Assembly (NCBI RefSeq): GCF_009859475.1
Contig: NZ_CP044551.1
Location: forward strand, 42,880 to 106,879
From: Hydrogenophaga sp. BPS33
Lineage (GTDB): Bacteria; Pseudomonadota; Gammaproteobacteria; Burkholderiales; Burkholderiaceae_C
Length of the DNA: 64,000 bases
Direction: 5' to 3'
Shown in pieces: positions 32,438-40,679 of this stretch. Position numbers and translations under genes: made by a program. The notes beneath the pieces were generated by a model. The model was not told the DNA's origin. It worked only from the letters and a program-made list of their open reading frames with translations, and searched no databases. Each line of letters starts with the position of its first letter. The first letter of the stretch is position 1.

Positions 32438-32714
32438 CGCGTCTCCTAGGTTATTTGCGGCTAATTATATTAGTCGGCGATACTTGATGATCTAGGGGAA
32501 AACCCTTCAAATTCACCGTCTTTTTTTATTATCATAGATCAAAAATGATGCGTACATCCGGGAAAACACCAATCCCGCCGAGCGGGTTGCGGCCGGCATG
32601 GCACTTGATCGACCCAGAACGCTGCACCGGCTGAAGCGCACCGACTCGCGAAGCTTCACAAATGTCGCCTTCATCGGAAGGCTCGGAGCACCCGAAGCAA
32701 GACAGGAGAACACG
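32438..32714. promoter_or_regulatory. Second copy of the tdnQ-iorA divergent promoter region
   Basis: Same 277 bp as 6927-7203 with a T to C change at 32514. It should drive the second iorAB and, on the other side, the truncated tdnQ and whatever lies beyond. Confidence 0.6.
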
Positions 32715-35063
32715 ATGGCAGAGCGATCATTCGTCGAGGAAGTCAAGAAGCTCAGGCTGGGCGAAGGCGAGGTGTTCCGCGGCGAAGGCATCCTGGCGGT
32801 GACCAAGGCGCTGCTGGAATCGGGCGTGGCCTACGTGGCCGGCTACCAGGGCTCGCCGATCTCGCACCTGATGGACGTGCTGGCCGACGCGCAGGACATC
32901 CTCGCCGACCACGGCATCCGCTTCGAGAACAGCGCCAGCGAGGCGACCGCCGCAGCCACGCTGGCGGCCTCCGTCAACTACCCGCTGCGCGGCGCCATCA
33001 CCTTCAAAGCCACCGTCGGCACCAACGTCGCCTCCGATGCCCTGGCCAACCTGGCCTCCGGCGGCGTCACCGGTGGCGCGCTGATCATCGTGGGCGAGGA
33101 CTACGGCGAGGGCTCATCGATCATGCAGGAGCGCAGCCACGCCTTTGCGATGAAGTCGCAGATGTGGCTGCTCGACCCCCGGCCCAACCTGCCCAGCATC
33201 GTCCAGTCGGTCAAGGACGGCTTCGAGCTGTCCGAGGCCAGCCACACGCCCGTGATGCTGCAGATGCGCATCCGCTCCTGCCACCTGCACGGGCATTTCA
33301 TCTCCGGGGCCAACCGCCGGCCGGCCTTCACGGTCAAGGATGCCCTGGAGAACCCCGCGCGCGACGTCAACCGCATCGTGCTGCCGCCGGCCTCCTTCCT
33401 GCACGAGCGCGAGAAGATCGAGCAGCGCTGGCCCGCGGCCATCCGCTTCATCGAGGAGCGCTGCCTCAACGAATTCTTCGCGGAGGACATGGCCGATGTC
33501 GGGATCGCGCTGCAAGGCGGCGGCTACAACACCCTGATCCGTGCCCTGCAGAAGCTCGGTCTAGCGAACGTGCATGGCGACTCGAAGATCCCGCTGTACG
33601 TCATGAACGTGGCCTATCCGCTGGTGGACGCCGAATTCGAGCGATTCTGCCGTGGCAAGCGCGCCGTGCTGGTCGTCGAAGAAGGACAGCCGAACTTCGT
33701 CGAGCAGAACGTGGCCAACATCCTGCGGCAACTGGACATCGACACCAAGTTGCACGGCAAGGACGTGCTGCCGCTGGCAGGCGACTACAACACGGCCACG
33801 GTGCTCGCCGGCGTGCGCGCCTTCCTGGAGCGCTATGGTTTCGTCGAACCCCAGGCCCAGCCCGAACGGCGCCAGCGTCCCATCGGCATTCCCGTGATCG
33901 CGGTGCCCGCCGCACCGCCCGCAGCTCCGGCGCCGGCGATGCGCCAGCCAGCCCTGGCCTTCGCCGATGGCGACCTGGAGGACGATGCCCAGGACGATGG
34001 CGATGGCAACCGCATCCCCGTGGGCAGCCCCGTGGGCAGCATCATGGCGTACCAGCAAGGATGGCTTGCCGCAGCTGACGACCTCCCGCCGTTGAGCGAG
34101 ACCGTGCATCCACGCCCTCCGGGCCTGTGCACCGGCTGCCCGGAGCGGCCGATCTTCACCGCCATCAAGCTGATCGAGCGCGAATTGGGCGCGCACCACA
34201 TCAGCGCCGACATCGGCTGCCACCTGTTCTCCATCTTGCCGCCATTCAACCTGGGCAGCACGACCATGGGCTACGGTTTGGGCAGCGCCAGCTCGGCTGC
34301 CTTCACCGTCGCCCCGGGCAGCGCCCCAGCCGCCAAGCGGGCGATCTCGATCATGGGTGATGGCGGCTTCTGGCACAACGGCCTGACCTCCGGCATCGCC
34401 AACGCGGTTTTCAACCGCAGCGACAATCTGACCGTCATCGTCGACAACAACTACAGCTCGGCCACCGGCGGCCAGGACATTCCGTCCTCGCGCGCGCTCA
34501 ATCCAACGCGCAGCACGGGCCACGAGATCGAGCGCGCCGTCAAGGGCGTGGGCGTCGACTGGGTGCGCACCATCAAGCGCACCTATGACCTGAAGGCCAT
34601 GATGGCCACGCTGCGCGAGGCGCTGACCACGCCCGAGCAAGGCCCCAAGGTGCTCATCGCCCAGAGCGAATGCATGCTCAACCGGCAGCGCCGCGAGAAG
34701 AAGCAGGTGCGCCAGGCGCTCGCCGACGGCCAGCGCGTGGTGCGGGAACGCTTCGGCGTCGATCCCGACACCTGCACGGGCGACCATTCCTGCATCCGGC
34801 TGTCGGGCTGCCCCTCGCTCTCCATCCGAGACAACCCGGATCCGCTGCGCACCGACCCGGTGGCCATGGTCATCGACAGCTGCGTGGGCTGCGGCAACTG
34901 CGGCGAAGTCGCGCATGCAGCCGTGCTCTGTCCTTCGTTCTACCGCGCCCAGATCGTGAGCAACCCGACACGCTGGGACCGGCTGCTCCAGCGCGTGCGC
35001 ACCGCCGTGATCGGCTGGCTGCAGCGCGGCGATGCCCGCCGCCGCGCCCGCTACGCCTTCTGA
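32715..35063 (+). CDS. iorA: Indolepyruvate:ferredoxin oxidoreductase alpha-like protein, second copy
   Basis: 782 residues, identical in translation to the gene at 7204-9552; see there for domains. The second copy doubles gene dosage and is intact. Absence of protein-level differences points to a recent duplication. Confidence 0.85.
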   Translation: MAERSFVEEVKKLRLGEGEVFRGEGILAVTKALLESGVAYVAGYQGSPISHLMDVLADAQDILADHGIRFENSASEATAAATLAASVNYPLRGAITFKATVGTNVASDALANLASGGVTGGALIIVGEDYGEGSSIMQERSHAFAMKSQMWLLDPRPNLPSIVQSVKDGFELSEASHTPVMLQMRIRSCHLHGHFISGANRRPAFTVKDALENPARDVNRIVLPPASFLHEREKIEQRWPAAIRFIEERCLNEFFAEDMADVGIALQGGGYNTLIRALQKLGLANVHGDSKIPLYVMNVAYPLVDAEFERFCRGKRAVLVVEEGQPNFVEQNVANILRQLDIDTKLHGKDVLPLAGDYNTATVLAGVRAFLERYGFVEPQAQPERRQRPIGIPVIAVPAAPPAAPAPAMRQPALAFADGDLEDDAQDDGDGNRIPVGSPVGSIMAYQQGWLAAADDLPPLSETVHPRPPGLCTGCPERPIFTAIKLIERELGAHHISADIGCHLFSILPPFNLGSTTMGYGLGSASSAAFTVAPGSAPAAKRAISIMGDGGFWHNGLTSGIANAVFNRSDNLTVIVDNNYSSATGGQDIPSSRALNPTRSTGHEIERAVKGVGVDWVRTIKRTYDLKAMMATLREALTTPEQGPKVLIAQSECMLNRQRREKKQVRQALADGQRVVRERFGVDPDTCTGDHSCIRLSGCPSLSIRDNPDPLRTDPVAMVIDSCVGCGNCGEVAHAAVLCPSFYRAQIVSNPTRWDRLLQRVRTAVIGWLQRGDARRRARYAF

Positions 35064-35139
35064 ACGGCATGCCGCACCGCAAGCCGAGCCCCAACGCCGA
35101 TGCACCAACCGTTCCACCTCTCTCGCTTCAACCAGAACC

Positions 35140-35955
35140 ATGAGCCCCCGTGACCTTCCTCCAGCGACGCTGACCGAACCGATCAAGATCGCCGTCCTGG
35201 CGATGGGTGGCGAAGGCGGTGGCGTGCTTGCCGACTGGATCGTCGACCTCGGCGAAGCCAATGGCTGGTTCGCCCAGACCACCTCCGTGCCCGGAGTCGC
35301 GCAGCGCACCGGTGCGACGATCTACTACGTGGAATTGTTCCCTGGCGCCGACGTTCCAGGAGCGCGGGCGCCCGTGCTCGCCCAGGCGCCACTGCCCGGG
35401 GATGTGGACATCGTGCTGGCCTCCGAGCTCATGGAAGCCGGCCGGGCCGTCCAGCGGGGCTTCGTGACGTCGCACAACACGACGCTGATCACTTCCACGC
35501 ACCGCGTCTACTCGATCGCCGAGAAATCGGCGATGGGTGACGGCCGGGTCGACAGCGCCGCTCTCCTGCGACAGGCCGGACGGGCGGCCAGGCGCTTCAT
35601 CAGCTTCGACATGGCCGAGGCCGCCGAGCGCACCGGCAGCGTGCTCAGTGCGGTCCTGTTCGGCGCCCTGAGCGGCTCGGGGGTGCTGCCGTTCAGCTGC
35701 AAGCAGTTCGAAGAGACCATCGAACGCGGTGGTGTCGGTGTCAAGCCCAGCCTCAAGGCCTTCGACTTGGGCCAGGCCGAAGCGCGCAAGGCCGATACCG
35801 ACGCGCCCCCATCCAAGCCGCGTGCGCCGCAGTCCGCCGCCGCCGATGTTCAGCCGAGCCACCCCGCCGTGGCCCGCCTGGTCGCGCGCGCACTCCAACT
35901 GCCCGCCAGCGTGCGCGGCACCGCCGTCGAGGGGGTCCGCCGTCTCGTGGACTAG
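35140..35955 (+). CDS. iorB: Indolepyruvate:ferredoxin oxidoreductase beta-like protein, second copy, truncated at IS1071
   Basis: 271 residues, identical to 9629-10444 including the TAG stop completed by the first G of IS1071 D. That both copies carry the same truncation shows that the cut preceded the duplication. Confidence 0.75.
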   Translation: MSPRDLPPATLTEPIKIAVLAMGGEGGGVLADWIVDLGEANGWFAQTTSVPGVAQRTGATIYYVELFPGADVPGARAPVLAQAPLPGDVDIVLASELMEAGRAVQRGFVTSHNTTLITSTHRVYSIAEKSAMGDGRVDSAALLRQAGRAARRFISFDMAEAAERTGSVLSAVLFGALSGSGVLPFSCKQFEETIERGGVGVKPSLKAFDLGQAEARKADTDAPPSKPRAPQSAAADVQPSHPAVARLVARALQLPASVRGTAVEGVRRLVD

Positions 35956-38900
35956 GGGTCTCCTCGTTTTCAGTGCAATAAGTGACGGTACGCAAAGCTA
36001 GCACTGGCGCGGGGGTGGTCTGGGTAGACCGTTGATTTCATTGACTTTCCTGTTCGCTTTGTAAACGGGTATGGTGGCCTCCCACTTTTGAGGTTCACGA
36101 TGCAGGGTTGGCACACAACGTTTTTGGGGATGCGTGGGCTCCCCCGCGATATCAGCGACTTCGAGATGAAGGCATTTTTCACCTTCGATGGTGCCGAGCG
36201 CGACGCAATCAATGCACGCCGAGGTGATTCCCACAAGCTTGGTCTGGCGCTCCATATTGGTTTCCTGCGCATGAGTGGGCGTTTGCTCGGTGCCTTTCGG
36301 GTAATTCCAGTAGCCTTGTGGCGCCACCTTGGCAACGAGCTTGGCATTGCAGCACCAGAAGTCGCCTCGCTGAGAGCCATGTATGAACGCGGGCGCACGC
36401 TATTCGATCACCAACAAGTAGCCTGCACGGTCCTTGGATTCCAGTGGATGAGCGAGCACCAGCGCCGCTCACTGGTACGTGAACTGCGCGACGAAGTGGC
36501 GCGCTGCGCCGACCGCGATCAGCTACTCGTGCGGGCGCGTCAATGGCTGTACAAGAACAAGCTGGTGATCGTGCACGAGCGGGCAATTCGGACACTGATT
36601 GCGGCGGCACTTGCCCAGCTTGAAGTTGAAACAGGCACCGCCATCGCCGCCAGCGTTGATCCAGCAACACTTGATCGCTGGCGAGCCTCAGTTTCAGAGC
36701 TGCGCCCAGATGGACAAACCCAGCAGAGTTGGCTATGGGCTGCACCGGCGAAACACTCAACCCGCCAAATCAGCGAGGTACTGGAGCGCATCGACCTGCT
36801 TTACACGCTGGACGTTCATAAGCACCTGGCAGACATCCCCGATCTCATCTTGCGCCGCTACGCGCGCCGACTTGTCTCCAGGCCGCCCTCAGCCGGAGCC
36901 AAGATCAAAGAGCCAGCGCGCACCGTGGAGGTCGCATGCTTTCTTCGGTATTGCCTGTTCACCACCACAGACCAGTTGATCCTTATGGTGCAGCGCCGGA
37001 TCGCCGATCTGTGGCGTCAGGCTGCCGCCGATGTCCCCGCTACCGTCAATTGGGCCGCAATGTACAAAACGCTGCTCGGCGAACTTGTTGCCTTGAGCGC
37101 GCAAGGTGCGGTGCCAGATGCTGAGTTGCGTGCCCGTCTTGAAGCCTTGATCACCGAAACCCAGAAACGCAAACCACCGAGCAGGGCCTCCCTGGTCCGC
37201 GAGGGATTGATTGATGGAATTCGCCCCGTGCGGTCGTTGCTCGTCGCCATTGCAAAGCTGCCCTGGCAGGCCACCGGCGAGCATCCTGCCATCGAGTACC
37301 TTGCCAAGCTGCAAGCTTTATATCTCAAAGGATCCAGAAAGCTGCCAGTTGAAGTGGTGGCACCAAGTCTGGGAATGATCTGGCAGGTTTCGATCTCCAG
37401 CCCAGACCGGGAACGGGCGTTTCAGGCGTTGGAGGTGGCCACCCTGTTTGCCCTGCGCCGCGCGGTGCGCAATGGCTCGGTCTGGATTGAGCACAGCCTG
37501 AGCTTTCGGGGTCGTGCGCGCTTGTTCTTCACGGACGAGCGTTGGCAGGCAGAGTCCAAGAAACACTATGCCCGTCTATCGTTACCCAGCAAGGCTGCCA
37601 CTTTCTTGAAGCCTTTGCTGGCCAGAGTAACTGCCGGTGTCGATGCGGTGGCCGCTGCAGCCCGCAGTGGCGTACTGCGCGTGGATGATGAACTCCATTT
37701 GTCGCCATTGCCCGCAGAGGACGAAGACCCAGAAGTGACCAAGCTGCGCGCGGCTTTGGATCACCGCATCGGTGAGGTTCAATTGCCGGAAGTGATTCTG
37801 GCCGTTGACGCCCAGGTGCGCTTTAGCTGGATCATGCTCGGACGTGAGCCGCGCTCTACCGACGAGCTGCTGATGGTCTATGCCGGCATCATGGCCCACG
37901 GCACCAGTCTGACTGCGGTCGAATGCGCGCGCATGATTCCGCAATTGTCTGCCACCAGCATTCGCCAGGCCATGCGCTGGGCGCGGGACGAACGGCGTCT
38001 GAGCCAGGCCTGCCAGGCTGTGCTGGAATTCATGCAGCGACACCCGATTGCCGCCACCTGGGGGCGGTCCGATTTGGCATCTTCTGACATGATGACCATG
38101 GAGACCACCAAACGGGTGTGGCAAGCCCGGCTTGATCCTCGGCGCAACACACCTTCCATTGGAATCTACTCCCATGTAAAAGACCGGTGGGGCATCTTCC
38201 ATGCGCAGCCCTTTGTGCTCAATGAGCGCCAGGCGGGCGTGGCCATTGAAGGTGTCATCCGCCAAGAAAAGCTGGAGACCAGCCAGCTTGCTGTGGATAC
38301 CCATGGCTACACCGACTTTGCCATGTCACATGCCCGTTTGCTTGGTTTTGATCTTTGCCCGCGGTTGAAGGAACTCAAACAGCGCCACCTCTTTGTGCCA
38401 CGCGGCACCAAAGTGCCCGCAGAAATCGCTGCGGTGTGCGAAGCCAATGTCGACGTCGCTTTGATCGAAAAGCATTGGGATAGTCTGGTGCACCTGGCAG
38501 CCTCGGTCATGAGCGGACATGCCAGTGCGGTGGCAGCTCTTGCGCGGTTCGGTTCTGCCGCCCAGGGCGATCCAATCTATGAGGCTGGCGTGCAATTGGG
38601 GCGGTTGCTGCGTACGGCGTTTTTGGCTGACTACTTTGTCAAGGACGCTTTCAGGAACGAGTTGCGCCGGGTGCTCAATCGGGGCGAGGCTGTTAACGCC
38701 CTCAAGCGCGCCATTTATACCGGCCGGATCAGCCCGGCGCAGGCCAAACGTGTCGATGAAATGCAGGCTGTGGCCGATGCGTTGAGCCTGATGGCCAACA
38801 TCGTGATGGCGTGGAATACCTCACAGATGCAGGCGGTCCTGGATCGCTGGTCGAACCGCCGCCAGGTCATTCCACCGGAACTGATCGGGAAGATTGCGCC

Positions 38901-39158
38901 CACCAGGCTGGAGAGCATCAACTTGCGGGGTGTGTTTCGCTTCCCGGTTGACCGCTATGCTGACCAAATCCTGCCTTCGCGGCCAAATGCATCGATAACT
39001 GGCACCAATGGATGAAACCGACCACGGTTTGACGCCACGAATCGCAGATTTGAAAGTGAACAGGAAAGTCAATGAAATCAACGATCTACCAACACCACCT
39101 CCGCGCCAGTGCTAGCTTTTCGTACCGTCACTTATTGCACTGAAAACGAGGAGACCCC
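35955..39158 (+). mobile_element. IS1071 copy D, complete (3204 bp)
   Basis: Complete, with intact ends and transposase. The left flank is GACTA (iorB) and the right flank TTTCA (inside trbM), so there is no target duplication. Its right end marks the border between cargo and the VirB-type transfer region. Confidence 0.96.
36088..39015 (+). CDS. tnpA: IS1071 transposase TnpA, intact
   Basis: 975 residues, intact Tn3-family DDE transposase. It carries the majority residues at the sites where copies B and C have private changes, so it represents the standard sequence of this molecule. Confidence 0.95.
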   Translation: MRFTMQGWHTTFLGMRGLPRDISDFEMKAFFTFDGAERDAINARRGDSHKLGLALHIGFLRMSGRLLGAFRVIPVALWRHLGNELGIAAPEVASLRAMYERGRTLFDHQQVACTVLGFQWMSEHQRRSLVRELRDEVARCADRDQLLVRARQWLYKNKLVIVHERAIRTLIAAALAQLEVETGTAIAASVDPATLDRWRASVSELRPDGQTQQSWLWAAPAKHSTRQISEVLERIDLLYTLDVHKHLADIPDLILRRYARRLVSRPPSAGAKIKEPARTVEVACFLRYCLFTTTDQLILMVQRRIADLWRQAAADVPATVNWAAMYKTLLGELVALSAQGAVPDAELRARLEALITETQKRKPPSRASLVREGLIDGIRPVRSLLVAIAKLPWQATGEHPAIEYLAKLQALYLKGSRKLPVEVVAPSLGMIWQVSISSPDRERAFQALEVATLFALRRAVRNGSVWIEHSLSFRGRARLFFTDERWQAESKKHYARLSLPSKAATFLKPLLARVTAGVDAVAAAARSGVLRVDDELHLSPLPAEDEDPEVTKLRAALDHRIGEVQLPEVILAVDAQVRFSWIMLGREPRSTDELLMVYAGIMAHGTSLTAVECARMIPQLSATSIRQAMRWARDERRLSQACQAVLEFMQRHPIAATWGRSDLASSDMMTMETTKRVWQARLDPRRNTPSIGIYSHVKDRWGIFHAQPFVLNERQAGVAIEGVIRQEKLETSQLAVDTHGYTDFAMSHARLLGFDLCPRLKELKQRHLFVPRGTKVPAEIAAVCEANVDVALIEKHWDSLVHLAASVMSGHASAVAALARFGSAAQGDPIYEAGVQLGRLLRTAFLADYFVKDAFRNELRRVLNRGEAVNALKRAIYTGRISPAQAKRVDEMQAVADALSLMANIVMAWNTSQMQAVLDRWSNRRQVIPPELIGKIAPTRLESINLRGVFRFPVDRYADQILPSRPNASITGTNG

Positions 39159-39368
39159 TTTCAGCGTGTCCGACAGCTTCTTGTGACTGATCGAGAAGTA
39201 CCGCTTCAACGACGGAGCGCACTCGCTCGGCCGCGTGCCCGAAGACAAGCACAAGACGGCTTCGCACGCGAGGCGCACGTCGCCAGTGAAAAGGCCATCG
39301 TCGGCCTGGGCCGCCGTGGCGCTGAACATGCCCGCGAGCGCGAGCGGCAAAAGGGCGAGCTTCTTCAT
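39159..39368 (-). pseudogene. trbM: TrbM-like protein, 5' part, truncated by IS1071 D
   Basis: 70 codons from the ATG at 39368: a signal peptide (MKKLALLPLALAGMFSATAAQA) and the start of the mature TrbM domain, LACEAVLCLSSGTRPSECAP then SLKRYFSI. The IS1071 right end follows codon 70. TrbM proteins are around 190 residues, so most is lost. In RP4 trbM is not essential for transfer under laboratory conditions. Confidence 0.8.
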
Positions 39369-39381
39369 AGTCGATTCCTCC

Positions 39382-39942
39382 TTACTGGTTGAAAACCTCG
39401 ATTTCCACGCGGCGGTTCTGCGCGCGGCCAACGGCCGTGCCGCCTTCCGCTACATGGTCGCCACCCGACAGGTAGTTGACCGATACCTTCGTCGCGGGAA
39501 CTCCACGGGCCACCAAGTAGTTCATGGCGGCTTGTGCGCGCTTGAGCGCGATACGCTCATCGCCAGCACTCGGGCGCTCGGCATCCGTGCGGCCCCTGAC
39601 CTCGATCCGGCGAGCATTCGCCAGGAGCGGCAGAAGCTCGGCTTCCTGGGCCGCCGTGGGCTGGAAGTGTGCCGAGTTGAAAGGGAAGTGAACCGTGACC
39701 GTGTGCGAAACCGGCGCGGGCGGCGGTGCTGGATGCACGACGGCCGGCACTGCGGCCGGCCGGCGTTCCAGTTCTCGCACTCGTTGCTTCGTTTCGGCCA
39801 GATCGGCCCGGAGGGACAGCACGGAGGCGGTTTCCGCGTCATTCACCGCCGTGCGGTTCGTGCCGTCCACGGTCGGCGGTTTAGGTGGCGTCGAGCACGC
39901 GGCAAGCATGGCGGCACAACTGATGATGACCAATCTACGCAT
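39382..39942 (-). CDS. OmpA-family lipoprotein of the transfer region
   Basis: 186 residues: a lipoprotein signal with lipobox (MRRLVIISCAAMLAACS), a coiled-coil stretch (LRADLAETKQRVRELERR), a Pro/Ala linker, and a C-terminal OmpA/MotB peptidoglycan-binding domain (VTVHFPFNSAHFQPTAAQEA, IEVRGRTDAERPS and GRAQNRRVEIEV). It probably anchors the transfer apparatus or outer membrane to peptidoglycan. It is followed 13 bp later by trbM. A tra-type operator lies about 30 bp upstream of the start. Confidence 0.82.
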   Translation of the reverse strand: MRRLVIISCAAMLAACSTPPKPPTVDGTNRTAVNDAETASVLSLRADLAETKQRVRELERRPAAVPAVVHPAPPPAPVSHTVTVHFPFNSAHFQPTAAQEAELLPLLANARRIEVRGRTDAERPSAGDERIALKRAQAAMNYLVARGVPATKVSVNYLSGGDHVAEGGTAVGRAQNRRVEIEVFNQ

Positions 39943-39972
39943 TTTGAACCCCTTAGTTGGTGACTTTTGCGA

Positions 39973-39993
39973 ACCAAAATTATACATCTTGGT
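39973..39993. promoter_or_regulatory. Tra operator-like palindrome 1 (upstream of OmpA-like lipoprotein)
   Basis: A 21-bp imperfect palindrome with outer arms ACCAAAAT and ATCTTGGT, one of seven related sites in the transfer region. Confidence 0.6.
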
Positions 39994-40075
39994 AGCGTTT
40001 GAGGATAGGCGCGGCGCTGAAATTGTCTTGCCCGACATGCGTCGAGCTGTCCAGGTCGGCCGACGTGCCGGCATT

Positions 40076-40115
40076 GGTGACAAACAGATCCACCAGGTTG
40101 GATGCGTTTGTCACC
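40076..40115. repeat. 40-bp palindromic element a
   Basis: Ends GGTGACAAAC / GTTTGTCACC (10-bp perfect arms) with an inner hairpin ATCCA-CCAGGT-TGGAT. It is nearly the same as element f, with a compensating base-pair change at position 7. Confidence 0.85.
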
Positions 40116-40143
40116 ACACACGGGAGCTGCGCAGCGTGCCGAT

Positions 40144-40183
40144 GGTGACGGCCGCCGCGCCTGGCTGGGCTGGCCGTGTCACC
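40144..40183. repeat. 40-bp palindromic element b
   Basis: Exactly 40 bp, ends GGTGAC / GTCACC, with a GC-rich inner part containing CCTGGC. Same spacing as the other members. Confidence 0.75.
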
Positions 40184-40197
40184 ACGTCCGGGCGATT

Positions 40198-40237
40198 GGT
40201 GACGGATCTCGCCGGCGCCGGCGGCGGAACTGTCACC
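40198..40237. repeat. 40-bp palindromic element c
   Basis: Exactly 40 bp, ends GGTGAC / GTCACC, inner CGCCGGCGCCGGCG. Confidence 0.75.
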
Positions 40238-40261
40238 AACGAAAGAGGCGGGCAAAAAAAT

Positions 40262-40301
40262 GGTGACATCGAGCGCGCATCGAGGCGGCCGCGGCGTCAC
40301 C
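40262..40301. repeat. 40-bp palindromic element d
   Basis: Exactly 40 bp, ends GGTGAC / GTCACC. Fourth member in a 226-bp cluster that makes up most of the gene-free stretch 39943-40433. Confidence 0.75.
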
Positions 40302-40368
40302 ATCAATAGACTGGCGCTATCATAATCCGCCGGTCATTTTACATAATCTATATTATATGTAGTAGGCT

Positions 40369-40391
40369 AAAGCCTTGTCGCGCAAGGCTTT
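40369..40391 (+). terminator. Hairpin with T-run, terminator-like
   Basis: AAAGCCTTG (40369-40377) / CAAGGCTTT (40383-40391) with a 5-nt loop and further Ts to 40393. The T-run favours the plus strand although the neighbouring genes are on the minus strand, so it may be a barrier against antisense transcription or a weak bidirectional terminator. Confidence 0.5.
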
Positions 40392-40433
40392 TTGCCGTTT
40401 CCAAGACAGTTTCAGCGTGTCGTGAGGCTGCAT

Positions 40434-40658
40434 TCAGGCACTGCGCGAGTACGCGCCGGCCGGCATCGACTGATCCAGTCGTGCGGCCAGTGTGGCGACC
40501 ACCGACGCCCGCGTGTTGTCGCTGGCCGGCAGTGCATCGCCAGCCAGCGCCGCGACCGCCTCGGGCGAGGCGGTGCGGATGTAGTGCAGCACCAGGGCCG
40601 GCGCGTTGTCCAGCAGAGCCTTTTCGAGCTGGTCGGCCTGTTCGTTCCAGAAGTCCAT
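40434..40658 (-). CDS. Small hypothetical protein
   Basis: 74 residues, MDFWNEQADQLEKALLDNAP then ALVLHYIRTASPEAVAALAG, predicted helical and soluble. It follows the LPD7 protein gene by 21 bp in the same direction. I do not recognise a family. Confidence 0.6.
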   Translation of the reverse strand: MDFWNEQADQLEKALLDNAPALVLHYIRTASPEAVAALAGDALPASDNTRASVVATLAARLDQSMPAGAYSRSA

Positions 40659-40679
40659 AGTCGTGTCTCCAAGAGTGAA

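Larger units (their letters stand above)
31689..39158. repeat. 7.47-kb direct repeat, copy 2 (partner 6178-13645)
   Basis: 7470 bp, 2 bp longer than its partner because IS1071 D lacks the two deletions of copy B. Both copies share the identical iorB/IS1071 junction (GACTA then GGGGTCTCC), so they descend from one event and were duplicated as a block that includes the IS. Confidence 0.92.

Noticed and set aside
40076..40301. CRISPR-like array
   Set aside because: Four 40-bp elements at irregular spacing with variable interiors; no constant repeat with unique spacers and no cas genes.
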